NCBI GenBank assembly: GCA_016706275.1
Contig: JADJJY010000002.1
Span: forward strand, 358,001-422,000
Direction of reading: 5' to 3'
Length of the DNA stretch: 64,000 nt
Source: Chloracidobacterium sp.
GTDB lineage: Bacteria > Acidobacteriota > Blastocatellia > Pyrinomonadales > Pyrinomonadaceae
The notes beneath the pieces were generated by a model. It had not been told where the DNA came from and did not search any database. It was given only the letters and a program-made list of their open reading frames with translations. This document shows, piece after piece, positions 26,501 through 34,423 of this stretch (position 1 is the first letter of the stretch; each line of letters starts with the position of its first letter). A program made the position numbers and the translations under genes.

Positions 26501-26711
26501 CAGGCTGAACAATAAGCTGGCGGCGCTGAGTTCGTTCGTCGACAGTGCGGATTACGGCCCAACCGCGTCGGCATACGTTGTCTACACTGATCTGACGATG
26601 CAGATCGACGCCCAACTGGCTAAGTACGCGACTATCAAATCGCAAGACTTGGCTGATTTTAATAAGCAGTATGCGGCGAAGGGGCTGCCTATAATTCTTA
26701 CGGGCAAGTAA
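23568..26711 (+). CDS. Large secreted VPS10/BNR beta-propeller protein
   Basis: The 1047-aa product starts at GTG 23568, with GGTAGGTAAATTAA upstream, and has a signal peptide (cleavage near VEVAAQ). Residues 40-760 form beta-propeller repeats with many Asp-box motifs: KTTDGGVNW, KSVDGGKSW, KSTDGGDTW, KTNDYGKTW and SSDDGENW. The last 200 residues contain an Ig-like region and a helical segment (KKINAKLTETHAAINELRDLR). Such proteins are often annotated as glycosyl hydrolases or sortilin-like, but catalytic sialidase residues are not evident. It is probably exported or surface-bound and may bind or degrade polymers. Confidence 0.88.
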   Translation: MRSNYVHVLLASLLLSLFVSVEVAAQTATAKVDPLKNLQYRSIGPFRGGRVTAVEGIAGQPNVYYFGATGGGVWKTTDGGVNWFNVSDGYFGTGSVGAIDAADSDPNTIYVGMGEQTLRGNVSSGDGMYKSVDGGKSWKHIGLGDTQQIARIRIHPKDPNTVYVAVLGHLWGNNDERGIFRTRDGGKTWQKILYRNAGTGASELAMDPSNPNTLYAGFWQVSRKPWRMDSGGEGSGLFKSTDGGDTWVEITRNRGLPAGLNGKMNITVSPVNPNRLFAMIENKDGGLFASNDAGDTWQRVSESAAIRQRPWYYNRVYADPENENTVYVLNVGFHKSIDGGRTFTTIGVPHGDNHDLWIAPNDPKRMIESNDGGANVSVNGGGSWTEQDQATAQFYRVITDNDFPYNIYGAQQDNSTIRIASRSDGGAITESDWFAVGGGESGWIAPHPENSGVVFAGSYDGLLTRWDRKTGQERNVDVYPDNPMGSGAEGTKYRFQWNFPIVFSPHKTNGKYALYSAANVLFRSYDEGQSWEPISPDLTRNDKSKQTHSGGAISGDNTSVEYYDTIFSVDESPVKQGVIWAGTDDGLVQVSQNNGQSWSNVTPKDLPEWIQVNHIRASPHDAGSAYFAATNYKNDDQKPYIYKTNDYGKTWKKIVNGIPSDHFTRAVTEDPNRRGFLYAGTERSIYYSSDDGENWKSLQLNLPIVPITDLTVQKREKDLVVATQGRSFYVLDNLPVLYQLADAEKASALLFKPEDAYRTAGGGGFGLGPNATVGRNPPNGAVINYYLKDLPKKDVTIEFLDSTNAVIRKFTRRMDAAAGGAPGEPQPAADIGFNTFVWNYRLPNATTIANLIMWGGSLAGPRVPPGNYSTRLSVDGKVVGTEPFAVKADLRLMTTQDDFAKQFELMKKINAKLTETHAAINELRDLRTQIESLSKRLKPENKDLIDKANGIISKLKAVEESLHQTKIRSGQDALNFPIRLNNKLAALSSFVDSADYGPTASAYVVYTDLTMQIDAQLAKYATIKSQDLADFNKQYAAKGLPIILTGK

Positions 26712-26718
26712 GACGTTA

Positions 26719-27993
26719 CTAAGCGCGATGGAATCGCTCAAATGCAGCGTTTTCCAATGCTTCGCGGTGATCCGGGTGGGCGATTCTGATGAGTTCAGTG
26801 GCCCGCTGGCGAAGGTTCTTTCCGTATAGATTTGCGACACCATATTCTGTAACGATGTAGTGTACGTGGGCACGTGTAGTAACTACGCTCGCGCCCTCTT
26901 TGAGAAACGGAACGATCTTGGTTTCGCCGCGGGTGGTTGTCGATTGCAGCGCAATTATTGGTTTTCCACCGTCGGAAAGCGATGCTCCGCGAATAAAGTC
27001 CATCTGTCCGCCGACGCCGGAGTATTGGCGGGTGCCGATAGAATCTGCACATACCTGCCCAGTTAGATCGACTTCGATCGCGCTGTTTATTGCCGTTGCC
27101 TTGGGGTTGCGGCGGATCACGGCCGTGTCGTTGACATAGGCGATGTCGAGCATCAGTACTTGCTGGTTATCATCGATAAAATCATAGACGCGCCGCGTTC
27201 CCATAACAAAACCGGACACGATCCTACCTGGATGCTTTACCTTTTTAGAGCCGTTAACGACGCCGGATTCGACCAGATCGATAAGGCCGTCAGAAAACAT
27301 TTCGGTGTGGATCCCCAGGTCTTTGTGCCCGGTCAAAGACGCGAGCACGGCATTCGGGATAGAACCAATGCCCATCTGTAGCGTCGCGCCATCTTCGATC
27401 ATGTCGGCGATATTCCGACCGATCGCTCGATCGATATCTGTTAGCACAGGAGGTACGGCCTCGAGTAGAGCGTCATCGACCTCGACGACAGCGTCGAGAT
27501 CAGCGTAAGGGACCAAAGAATCACCTAGTGTTCTCGGCATTTGCGGATTGATCTGGGCAATAATATGGTCGGCACACTCGACTGCAGCCCGGGCAATATC
27601 GACTGAGACCCCGAGCGAACAAAACCCATGCTTATCCGGCGGCGAAACATTTATCAAAGCAACATTGACCGGCAGAACCCGTTTTCTGAATAGCGCCGGG
27701 ATCTCCGAAAGAAAAACGGGGATATAATCTGCACGGCCTTCGTTTACTGCCGGTCGGACATTGGAGCCGACAAAAAATGCATTGACGCGAAAACTTTCGG
27801 AATACTCCGGGTTGGCATACGGCGCGGCACCCTCTGTATGGAGATGAACTATTTCGACGTCCCTGAGTTCGTCCGCACGGGCCGTCATTGCGCGGATCAG
27901 GGTTTGCGGGGCGGCACCAACTCCATGTATATATACGCGGTCGCCGGACGTTATGATCTTGACCGCGTCAGTAGCAGTTAATTTTTGGGGCAT
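26719..27993 (-). CDS. Acetyl-CoA hydrolase/CoA-transferase (4-hydroxybutyrate CoA-transferase type)
   Basis: The 424-aa protein spans the two domains of the family. It has the CoA-loop GIGSIPNAVLASL and the catalytic glutamate in GIHTEMFSDG (about residue 235), plus a C-terminal GGQMDFIRGA. It moves CoA between acetate/butyrate-type acids and acyl-CoAs. With thiolase and hbd within 6 kb it fits short-chain acid metabolism, although it is not in the same transcription unit. The next gene upstream ends one base away, so the deaminase and this gene form an operon. Confidence 0.88.
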   Translation of the reverse strand: MPQKLTATDAVKIITSGDRVYIHGVGAAPQTLIRAMTARADELRDVEIVHLHTEGAAPYANPEYSESFRVNAFFVGSNVRPAVNEGRADYIPVFLSEIPALFRKRVLPVNVALINVSPPDKHGFCSLGVSVDIARAAVECADHIIAQINPQMPRTLGDSLVPYADLDAVVEVDDALLEAVPPVLTDIDRAIGRNIADMIEDGATLQMGIGSIPNAVLASLTGHKDLGIHTEMFSDGLIDLVESGVVNGSKKVKHPGRIVSGFVMGTRRVYDFIDDNQQVLMLDIAYVNDTAVIRRNPKATAINSAIEVDLTGQVCADSIGTRQYSGVGGQMDFIRGASLSDGGKPIIALQSTTTRGETKIVPFLKEGASVVTTRAHVHYIVTEYGVANLYGKNLRQRATELIRIAHPDHREALENAAFERFHRA

Positions 27994-27994
27994 A

Positions 27995-28447
27995 TTATTC
28001 GCCTATATCCTCATTCCAAACTTCGGGATGCTCGTTGATGTACGAGGCAAGTATCTCTTTGCATTCGTTCGAATCGAGATCGATTATATCTACACCGCAT
28101 TCGCGGAGCCAATCGATTCCGCCGTGAAATGTTTGTGATTCGCCAACAATGACAGTACCTATACCAAACTGCCTGACAAGGCCGCTACAATACCAGCACG
28201 GAGCAAGAGTGGTGACCATTATCGTGTCGCGATAGCTCCGCTGGCGCCCCGCCTTGCGAAACGCGTCCGTCTCGCCGTGAACAGACGGATCATTTTCTTG
28301 CACACGACGGTTGCGGCCGCGTCCAAGTAGGTTGCCGTTTCTGTCGAACAGTGCAGCTCCGATCGGGATGCCACCTTCAGCAAGTCCCGTCCGAGCCTCT
28401 TCGATAGCGATCGTTAGTAGTGACTGTGGGTCGATTGCTGGATCCAT
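27995..28447 (-). CDS. Cytosine deaminase, yeast Fcy1-like
   Basis: The 150-aa protein has the CDA zinc motifs HGE (SVHGETDAF) and PCxxC (LAPCWYCSG). The C-terminus EVWNEDIGE and the segment IVGESQTFHGGIDWLRECG resemble yeast cytosine deaminase more than bacterial TadA or CodA. It would convert cytosine to uracil in pyrimidine salvage. ATG 28447 is preferred to TTG 28468; no strong ribosome site is seen for either. It is co-directional with and almost touches the CoA-transferase gene. Confidence 0.85.
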   Translation of the reverse strand: MDPAIDPQSLLTIAIEEARTGLAEGGIPIGAALFDRNGNLLGRGRNRRVQENDPSVHGETDAFRKAGRQRSYRDTIMVTTLAPCWYCSGLVRQFGIGTVIVGESQTFHGGIDWLRECGVDIIDLDSNECKEILASYINEHPEVWNEDIGE

Positions 28448-28495
28448 ATGGTTTGATTTTATAGCCAATGTGCGTCGGTATGCTAATCTTGAAAT

Positions 28496-28855
28496 ATGTC
28501 GCAGAATTTTCAGCCGGGTGATTTTCTAGTATTTCAGCTTGAGGCAGGCTTTGCTTTGTTGCGGTTGTTGGCAATTGATGACGAGGATGATGAGAAAACT
28601 TGGCACCTCGCGGCATATGACGATTATTATCTTGATGTTGAGACGGCAGAAGCGGCTATCGGCAGCGGAACTTCTTTCCGAACGAGCCAACCGCACCTCG
28701 CTTTAACCACTAGGGCGTTTGAGAGCACACAGGTCGCAAAGATCGCTAATATCTCACTCGCCGAGACAGAGATCGCACCTTTGGCTAAATGGCGGAGCGA
28801 TACGAACCGTGAAATTTCAGATAAGTCGATCCGTCTTTTGTTAGGTCTGCGATGA
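28496..28855 (+). CDS. Small acidic hypothetical protein
   Basis: The 119-aa protein has no signal peptide or membrane helix. Its N-terminal GDFLVFQLEAGFALLRLLAID looks like a small beta barrel, followed by DDEDDEKTWHLAAYDDYY. I do not recognise the family. It is divergent from the cytosine deaminase gene, with less than 50 bp between starts, and overlaps the convergent zinc-ribbon gene by 15 bp. Confidence 0.65.
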   Translation: MSQNFQPGDFLVFQLEAGFALLRLLAIDDEDDEKTWHLAAYDDYYLDVETAEAAIGSGTSFRTSQPHLALTTRAFESTQVAKIANISLAETEIAPLAKWRSDTNREISDKSIRLLLGLR

Positions 28856-29314
28856 GCGTGGTTTTTCTACGAGATGCCTCGTCGTGTGGTCAGTGACACT
28901 GGCAGGGACCATATTCTCAAAATCAGGCGTTTCCAGTTGTTTACCGCTTGTTACCGACCCGATCACACCCAGTTCATTTTCTGTCTGACCTACGCGTCTT
29001 TTCCATTGTCTTTTCAATCTACGGGCTCGAATAAATGTCTGGATGTGCCAAGCTCCCATCGCGATCAAAAGCCCCGCGGTTGCATATATCAGCGGGTGAG
29101 TAGTCTCACGAAATCCCAAAAAAATATACAGCAAAATTGCCAGCGTAAAACTGACGATCACGGTCATCATGGACAGGACCGTGTTGACCTTAATATTTTC
29201 TTCGGGTGGGGACTCGCGTTTTGCAGGTTTTGAGAGATCGGGTAAAAACGTACCGCATTGCCGGCAATAAGTTTCGGCAGATTGATCGGCTTTTCCGCAT
29301 TTTGGACAGAACAT
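28841..29314 (-). CDS. Zinc-ribbon membrane protein
   Basis: The 157-aa protein begins with a double-cysteine zinc ribbon (CPKCGKAD, then CRQCGTFLP). Two transmembrane segments follow (about residues 45-66 and 73-92), then a basic stretch (RARRLKRQWKRR) and a Thr/Ser-rich tail. This architecture is common among uncharacterised bacterial membrane proteins. Its 3' end overlaps the convergent small gene. Confidence 0.75.
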   Translation of the reverse strand: MFCPKCGKADQSAETYCRQCGTFLPDLSKPAKRESPPEENIKVNTVLSMMTVIVSFTLAILLYIFLGFRETTHPLIYATAGLLIAMGAWHIQTFIRARRLKRQWKRRVGQTENELGVIGSVTSGKQLETPDFENMVPASVTDHTTRHLVEKPRSSQT

Positions 29315-29383
29315 AAGGAACAGTTGCCAGTGGTCAGATCAAAGTACAACAACTAAATGCGAGTCACGCTCCTTTACAATTCG

Positions 29384-30559
29384 CTAAATCTTTCGCCTTT
29401 TTAATTCTTTGCCAATCATTTCAAGCTCGCGGCTCACGTGTCCGGCAGCCGACGAATTTTCCTCAGCTCGGCGCATCAGATACGGCAAAGCGTCAGCCAC
29501 TGGCCCATAAGGAACGTATTTCGAGACATTGTATCCATCCTTAGCCAAAACATAAGAAATATTGTCTCCCATGCCATAGAGCTGCGAGTAGAAAATATTT
29601 GGGTGATCCGTGGCAATCCCGTATTCCTGCATGCGTTCGGCGAGGGTCTTTGTACTGGCTTCGTTGTGAGTGGCGGCGACAAACGCCATGTCTTTGTGAT
29701 GCCGCAAACAATAATCTAATGCTGCATCGTAATCGGCGTCAGTATCGGCTTTGGTCTCATGGATCGGCGACGGATAGCCCATCTCAGCAGCCCGCTCGCG
29801 TTCCTTTTCCATATAAGCACCCCGGACAAGTTTAATTGCGAATATATAGCCATCGGCTTTCGCCTGACGTCGGGAATCCTTTAGAAATTGTAGCCGATCC
29901 GTTCGGTATAGCTGCACGGTGTTGTAGACGATCGCCCTTTCGCGGTTGAACCGTTCCATCATTTCAGTCGCCAGCCTATCGATCGCATCCTGTATCCAGG
30001 AATCCTCAGCATCGATAAACACAGGCTGGCCGACCGAATATGCGAATTCGCATATCTCGGCGACCCGGTTGTGGATCCGTTCACATTTGGCCTGACTTTT
30101 TGCGTCGAGTTTCTTTTTATTGCTGAGGCGTTCGAGTGTGCCGAGCGGAGCAATGCCCGTGACCTTAAAGACTGAAAACGGAATGTTCGGATCGTCCTTA
30201 GCCCGGTCGATCGTCCGGATTATCTCGTCTTTTGTGCGGTCAAAATCTTCGTCGGTCACCTTACCCTCGATCGCATAATCGAGGATCGTACCGATATTTG
30301 AGCGTCCGAGCGTTTCAATGGTCGATTCACATTCTTCGATCGTTTCGCCGCCGCAAAATTGTTCAAAGATCGTAGCTTTAATAAGCCCTTCGACCGGCAG
30401 ACCGATCGATAACGCAAACCTCGTTGCCGCTGTTCCGATGGCATTCAGGAACGGCGAGTTGAGCATCTTAAAGAGCTTGTGCTTTTCTTTTAGCTGCGAA
30501 TCAGTTTTATCCGCAAATGCAGTGGCCGTGTCCTGTAGATCCAGAGAGAAATCACTCAT
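29384..30559 (-). CDS. Proline dehydrogenase
   Basis: The 391-aa protein is a monofunctional PRODH TIM barrel. It contains the FAD/substrate motifs KLVRGAYMEKERERA, VAATHNEAST and the C-terminal YGPVADALPYLMRRAEEN. It oxidises proline to pyrroline-5-carboxylate and feeds electrons to quinone. The partner P5C dehydrogenase is not in the window. It is divergent from the prolyl-tRNA synthetase gene; the approximately 150-bp gap contains repeat-like wording (CACCGAGTCCACAGGAGACAC). Confidence 0.92.
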   Translation of the reverse strand: MSDFSLDLQDTATAFADKTDSQLKEKHKLFKMLNSPFLNAIGTAATRFALSIGLPVEGLIKATIFEQFCGGETIEECESTIETLGRSNIGTILDYAIEGKVTDEDFDRTKDEIIRTIDRAKDDPNIPFSVFKVTGIAPLGTLERLSNKKKLDAKSQAKCERIHNRVAEICEFAYSVGQPVFIDAEDSWIQDAIDRLATEMMERFNRERAIVYNTVQLYRTDRLQFLKDSRRQAKADGYIFAIKLVRGAYMEKERERAAEMGYPSPIHETKADTDADYDAALDYCLRHHKDMAFVAATHNEASTKTLAERMQEYGIATDHPNIFYSQLYGMGDNISYVLAKDGYNVSKYVPYGPVADALPYLMRRAEENSSAAGHVSRELEMIGKELKRRKI

Positions 30560-30713
30560 AAAAACCGGATAATAACATATTAGGCACCGAGTCCACAGGA
30601 GACACTAAGCAAAAGCGCTCAGTAATGAGGCAGAAATTGTAAGTGAAAGCGAATTCCCTTATCATAAATGTTTAACCACATTGTCTTCGGTGATCTCTGT
30701 GGCAAATGACTTT

Positions 30714-32186
30714 ATGGCAAAAGGACTTCCTAAACGATCGGAAAACTATTCCGAATGGTACAACGAGATCGTCAAGCGTGCTGATCTCGCGGAAAACAGC
30801 GCCGTTCGCGGCTGTATGGTCATTAAGCCTTACGGTTTTGCGATCTGGGAAAAAATGCAGCGGGCTTTGGACGATATGTTCAAAGCCACGGGCCACCAGA
30901 ATGCCTACTTCCCTCTTTTTGTGCCTAAATCCTTCCTCGAAAAAGAAGAGGAACACGCCGAAGGTTTTGCAAAAGAATGTGCGGTCGTCACGCATTACCG
31001 CCTAAAGGCAAATCCCGATGGCAAAGGCTTGATAGTTGATCCGGCGGCAAAGCTTGAGGAAGAGCTTATCATCCGACCCACGTCGGAAACTGTCATTTGG
31101 AACACGTACAAAAACTGGATCCAGTCGTGGCGCGATCTACCGTTGCTTATCAATCAATGGTGCAACGTCGTCCGATGGGAAATGCGAACGCGCCTTTTTC
31201 TCCGCACCACGGAGTTTCTATGGCAGGAAGGCCACACCGCACACTCGACCGAGCAGGAAGCAATCGAAGAGACCGAGCGAATGCTGGGCGTTTATGCCAC
31301 GTTCGCCGAAGAATGGATGGGCGTTCCGGTTCTGCGCGGGTTGAAATCGCCAAATGAGCGTTTTGCCGGAGCTGTCGAAACCTATTGTATCGAGGCTCTG
31401 ATGCAGGACGGCAAGGCGCTACAGGCCGGAACTTCGCATTTCCTTGGGCAAAACTTTGCCAAATCTTTCGACGTGAAGTTCGTCAACAAAGAGAACGAGC
31501 AGGAATATGCGTGGGCGACAAGTTGGGGCGTTTCGACGCGTTTGATGGGAGCTTTGATAATGGCCCACTCTGACGATCAAGGGCTCGTGCTGCCGCCGAA
31601 ACTGGCTCCTATTCAGGTTGTCATCATCCCGATCTACAAAACGCCTGAGGATCTCGCCGCGATCAGCGAGCGGGTCAATCCGATCTTCGAGGAACTAAAA
31701 GCCGCCGGCATCTCGGTCAAGTACGACGACGCCGACAATCAGCGCAGCGGCTGGAAGTTTGCCGAGTACGAACTAAAAGGCGTTCCGATCCGTTTGGGGT
31801 TGGGGAATCGCGATCTCGAGGCCGGCACTATCGAGGTTGCCCGCCGCGACACGCTTTCAAAAGAATCACAGTCTATTGACGGCATTGTCGCGCACGTCAA
31901 AGCTCTGCTCGACGAGATACAGGCCAACATATACCAAAAGGCTCTTGCATTTCGCGAAGAAAACACCTTTCTGGTCGATACATGGGAGGATTTCAAAGCC
32001 CAGATCGAACGCGGGGGGTTTGTTCTGGCACATTGGGACGGCACCGCCGAGACCGAGGAAAAGATCAAAGAAGAAACCAAGGCCACGATCCGCTGTATCC
32101 CGCTCATCTCGACGATGGAAGCCGGAAAATGCATCTATTCAGGTGCTGACTCAGGCAAACGGGTCGTTTTCGCAAAGGCGTATTAG
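30714..32186 (+). CDS. proS: Prolyl-tRNA synthetase, type 3 (archaeal/eukaryotic-like)
   Basis: The enzyme charges tRNA-Pro. The approximately 490-aa length, FPLFVPKSFLEKEEEHAEGF and the C-terminal extension ending RVVFAKAY mark the ProS type 3 class, which lacks the large editing insertion of the E. coli type. Class II motifs are visible: RPTSETVIW, RWEMRTRLFLRTTEFLWQE and GVSTRLMGALIMAHSDD. ATG 30714 is chosen because MAKGLPKRSE matches the family N-terminus; an upstream TTG is unlikely. No clear Shine-Dalgarno is visible. Confidence 0.92.
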   Translation: MAKGLPKRSENYSEWYNEIVKRADLAENSAVRGCMVIKPYGFAIWEKMQRALDDMFKATGHQNAYFPLFVPKSFLEKEEEHAEGFAKECAVVTHYRLKANPDGKGLIVDPAAKLEEELIIRPTSETVIWNTYKNWIQSWRDLPLLINQWCNVVRWEMRTRLFLRTTEFLWQEGHTAHSTEQEAIEETERMLGVYATFAEEWMGVPVLRGLKSPNERFAGAVETYCIEALMQDGKALQAGTSHFLGQNFAKSFDVKFVNKENEQEYAWATSWGVSTRLMGALIMAHSDDQGLVLPPKLAPIQVVIIPIYKTPEDLAAISERVNPIFEELKAAGISVKYDDADNQRSGWKFAEYELKGVPIRLGLGNRDLEAGTIEVARRDTLSKESQSIDGIVAHVKALLDEIQANIYQKALAFREENTFLVDTWEDFKAQIERGGFVLAHWDGTAETEEKIKEETKATIRCIPLISTMEAGKCIYSGADSGKRVVFAKAY

Positions 32187-32415
32187 TTTGCATAATGTTC
32201 GGTAATTGTGACCGCGAAAAGAGCGAAAATGATGTGTGCGAGAGCTTTACGTCAGATTCCCGCATTTTGCGGTTTTTCAGTGTCAGTTCGATTAAGAAAT
32301 TATTCGACTTTTCTGCCAGATCGACCGTCTAAGTAATTGACTGCGAGAAGTTTCGCAAATTGGACGTTATTTGAGATATGATTCTCGTGCCAGAGCGGCG
32401 ATAGACACGAGCTTG

Positions 32416-32994
32416 ATGTATAAAACCAGCACTGATGAGCAGTTAGTCGAATTAGCAGTCGGACAGGATCCGGATGCTTTCGGCGAGATCGTTAGACGAT
32501 GGGAGCGTAAGATATTCGCTCTCTGCTTTGGTATGCTCGGCCGCGAAGATGACGCCGGTGACGCAGCCCAAGAGGCTTTTATCGCTGCGTATCGCAATTT
32601 GAAAAATTTTCGCGGTGAAGCCAAAGTGTCGTCGTGGCTGCATCGGATTGCTGTCAATCAATGTCTGACGATCAAACGCCGTCAGCGGACGCGTGCAGAA
32701 GATTTTTTTGACAGTGAGGACGGTTCGGAAGAAAGAGTTTTTGTCGCCTCGCCTCTATTATCCCCGGCCCGCACGATTGAAAAGGCCGAGCGAACCAATC
32801 TTATCCGGCAGGCAGTCGGAGCTTTGCCTACCGATCTGCGGCAGGTGGTCGTGATGAAAGAATTTGAAGAGATGACGTTTCAGGAGATCTCAGAAACGCT
32901 CGAATTGCCGCTTAGCACTGTAAAAAGCAGGCTCTATACGGCGCTGAGACAGTTGAAGATGAGGTTAGAGAGAACGCCGGTCGAGGTGGTTTAG
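32416..32994 (+). CDS. ECF-type RNA polymerase sigma factor
   Basis: The 192-aa protein has sigma region 2 (FGEIVRRWERKIFALCFGML and AQEAFIAAYRNLKNFRG) and region 4 (LPTDLRQVVVMKEFEEMTF and the helix-turn-helix LPLSTVKSRLYTALRQL), with no region 3, as in RpoE-like ECF factors. ATG 32416 follows a TTG alternative at 32371. The anti-sigma gene starts two bases after the stop and a Spy-like gene follows, suggesting an envelope-stress regulon. It would be held inactive by the membrane anti-sigma factor. Confidence 0.92.
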   Translation: MYKTSTDEQLVELAVGQDPDAFGEIVRRWERKIFALCFGMLGREDDAGDAAQEAFIAAYRNLKNFRGEAKVSSWLHRIAVNQCLTIKRRQRTRAEDFFDSEDGSEERVFVASPLLSPARTIEKAERTNLIRQAVGALPTDLRQVVVMKEFEEMTFQEISETLELPLSTVKSRLYTALRQLKMRLERTPVEVV

Positions 32995-32996
32995 TT

Positions 32997-33710
32997 ATGT
33001 TAGATAACTGCAATAAAAACGGATGCAAATTTACGGACGAGATCGTTTCGTATATGTATGACGAGATCGGCGATTCCGAACGCAGTAAATTTGAACAGCA
33101 TTTGCTGGACTGCACGGTATGTACTGATGAATTTGCAGGTATATCAAATGCGCGGTTTTCTATGTTTGAGTGGCGTAAAGAGGAATTTGCCCATTTGCCA
33201 ACCCCGAACATCGTGATTCCCTACCACGAGAAAGTAGAGGCAGTCGGATTTTTTGCCGGGCTTCGCGATCTGTTGACACTTTCCGGTTGGCCGGCGGCAG
33301 CGACTGTAGCTGCTGGGCTAATTGTAAGCATCGGCCTTGGATTTGGTTTGATGAATTATCTTGGCGGCGATCAGGAAATGGCCTCAAACACGTCGACCAG
33401 TGTCGCTGTGCCGCCAGTTGTGTCGCCGGATAATAGAGTTCAAGCGACGGATCCGGCCAGGAATGAAAATGAGAACGTTTTAGTCGGAAATCCGGATGAT
33501 CGTCAGATGCGTCCATTGCGGGCTTCGTCTAATGCACAGCGTCCGAGAAATGAAAGAGCCGTAACGACAGTTTCTCAGCGTCCAAAAAACGCGGTGGTCC
33601 GCAATCCGTCGGCTGCGACAGCAAAAGCCCCGGCTCTGACGAATTATGACGATACCGACGACAAATCTTTGCGTCTTTCGGATCTCTTTGACGAAGGAGG
33701 AGCGGAATAA
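32997..33710 (+). CDS. Membrane-bound zinc-finger anti-sigma factor
   Basis: The 237-aa protein has the ZAS motif HLLDCTVC (HxxxCxxC, about residues 36-43) in an N-terminal cytoplasmic domain. One transmembrane helix lies at about residues 98-122 (AAATVAAGLIVSIGLGFGLM), followed by a disordered periplasmic tail rich in Asn, Arg and Ser. It starts two bases after the sigma gene, so translational coupling is likely. It should sequester the ECF sigma until an envelope signal releases it. Confidence 0.87.
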   Translation: MLDNCNKNGCKFTDEIVSYMYDEIGDSERSKFEQHLLDCTVCTDEFAGISNARFSMFEWRKEEFAHLPTPNIVIPYHEKVEAVGFFAGLRDLLTLSGWPAAATVAAGLIVSIGLGFGLMNYLGGDQEMASNTSTSVAVPPVVSPDNRVQATDPARNENENVLVGNPDDRQMRPLRASSNAQRPRNERAVTTVSQRPKNAVVRNPSAATAKAPALTNYDDTDDKSLRLSDLFDEGGAE

Positions 33711-33725
33711 ACCCGATGCAACTTT

Positions 33726-34295
33726 ATGAAAACCATTAATTATTTTAGGGTCGCGGCATTTTCGCTAACCATGTTGGTATTTGTATCGGCTGGCGTTGCA
33801 CAGGAGACCAAACCCGTCGAACCTCAGGACGGCCAAAGTCAGGGTGCTAATCAACAGCCGGATATACGTACAAACGCCTTGCGTCAGCTCGGGCTTTCTC
33901 GCGAACAGGTCCAGCAGATCCGGCGTATGAATATGGAGCGAAAGCCGCTGATGGACGAGGCTCAAAACCGTCTGCGTTTGGCGAACCGCAGTCTTGACGA
34001 TGCGATCTATGCCGATCAGGTCAATGATACGGACGTACAAGCACGATTGAAAGAGGTGCAACTCGCACAGGCCGATGTGGCACGGATCCGATTTATGAAC
34101 GAGCTTTCAGTGCGAAAGATCCTCACGCCTGAACAGCTAGTACGGTTTCGTGAACTACGACAGCGATTTGAACAAGTAAGGGAAAACATCGAGAAGCGGA
34201 ACGCCGGCCGCAAGGATGCAAATCGATCGGGCGACGCATTTGCCCCGCGGCAGACGCGTCCTGTCATTCGGCCAAATATCCAAAAGCCTCAATAG
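33726..34295 (+). CDS. Secreted Spy/CpxP-like helical protein
   Basis: The 189-aa protein has a signal peptide (cleavage near AGVAQ). The helical core contains LGLSREQVQQIRRM and KILTPEQLVRFRELRQRFEQ, the paired LTxxQ-like motifs of the Spy/CpxP/heavy-metal-resistance group, and the tail is Arg/Pro-rich. Family members are periplasmic chaperones or stress sensors. It is the third gene of the sigma/anti-sigma operon, 15 bp downstream, and is followed by a strong terminator. It is a likely output or sensor of the same stress system. Confidence 0.78.
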   Translation: MKTINYFRVAAFSLTMLVFVSAGVAQETKPVEPQDGQSQGANQQPDIRTNALRQLGLSREQVQQIRRMNMERKPLMDEAQNRLRLANRSLDDAIYADQVNDTDVQARLKEVQLAQADVARIRFMNELSVRKILTPEQLVRFRELRQRFEQVRENIEKRNAGRKDANRSGDAFAPRQTRPVIRPNIQKPQ

Positions 34296-34328
34296 CACCC
34301 CGTTTAGGAAACCGACTAATTCGACCAG

Positions 34329-34356
34329 AGGCCGAACAAATATGTTCGGCCTTTTT
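34329..34356 (+). terminator. Rho-independent terminator of the sigma operon
   Basis: AGGCCGAACA (34329-34338), the loop AATA, and TGTTCGGCCT (34343-34352) form a perfect 10-bp stem that runs into a T-run. It lies 34 bp after the Spy-like gene. Confidence 0.9.
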
Positions 34357-34423
34357 GCTTGTTTGAAGTTTTGTTTGGGTTCGTTATATCCTTGAGCAGT
34401 CAAAGTTTCCAGCTTCTAAACCG

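Noticed and set aside
32187..32415. Promoter ahead of the ECF sigma gene
   Set aside because: TTGACT at about 32337 has no matching -10 at proper spacing, and no recognisable ECF GGAAC motif is seen; left unassigned.
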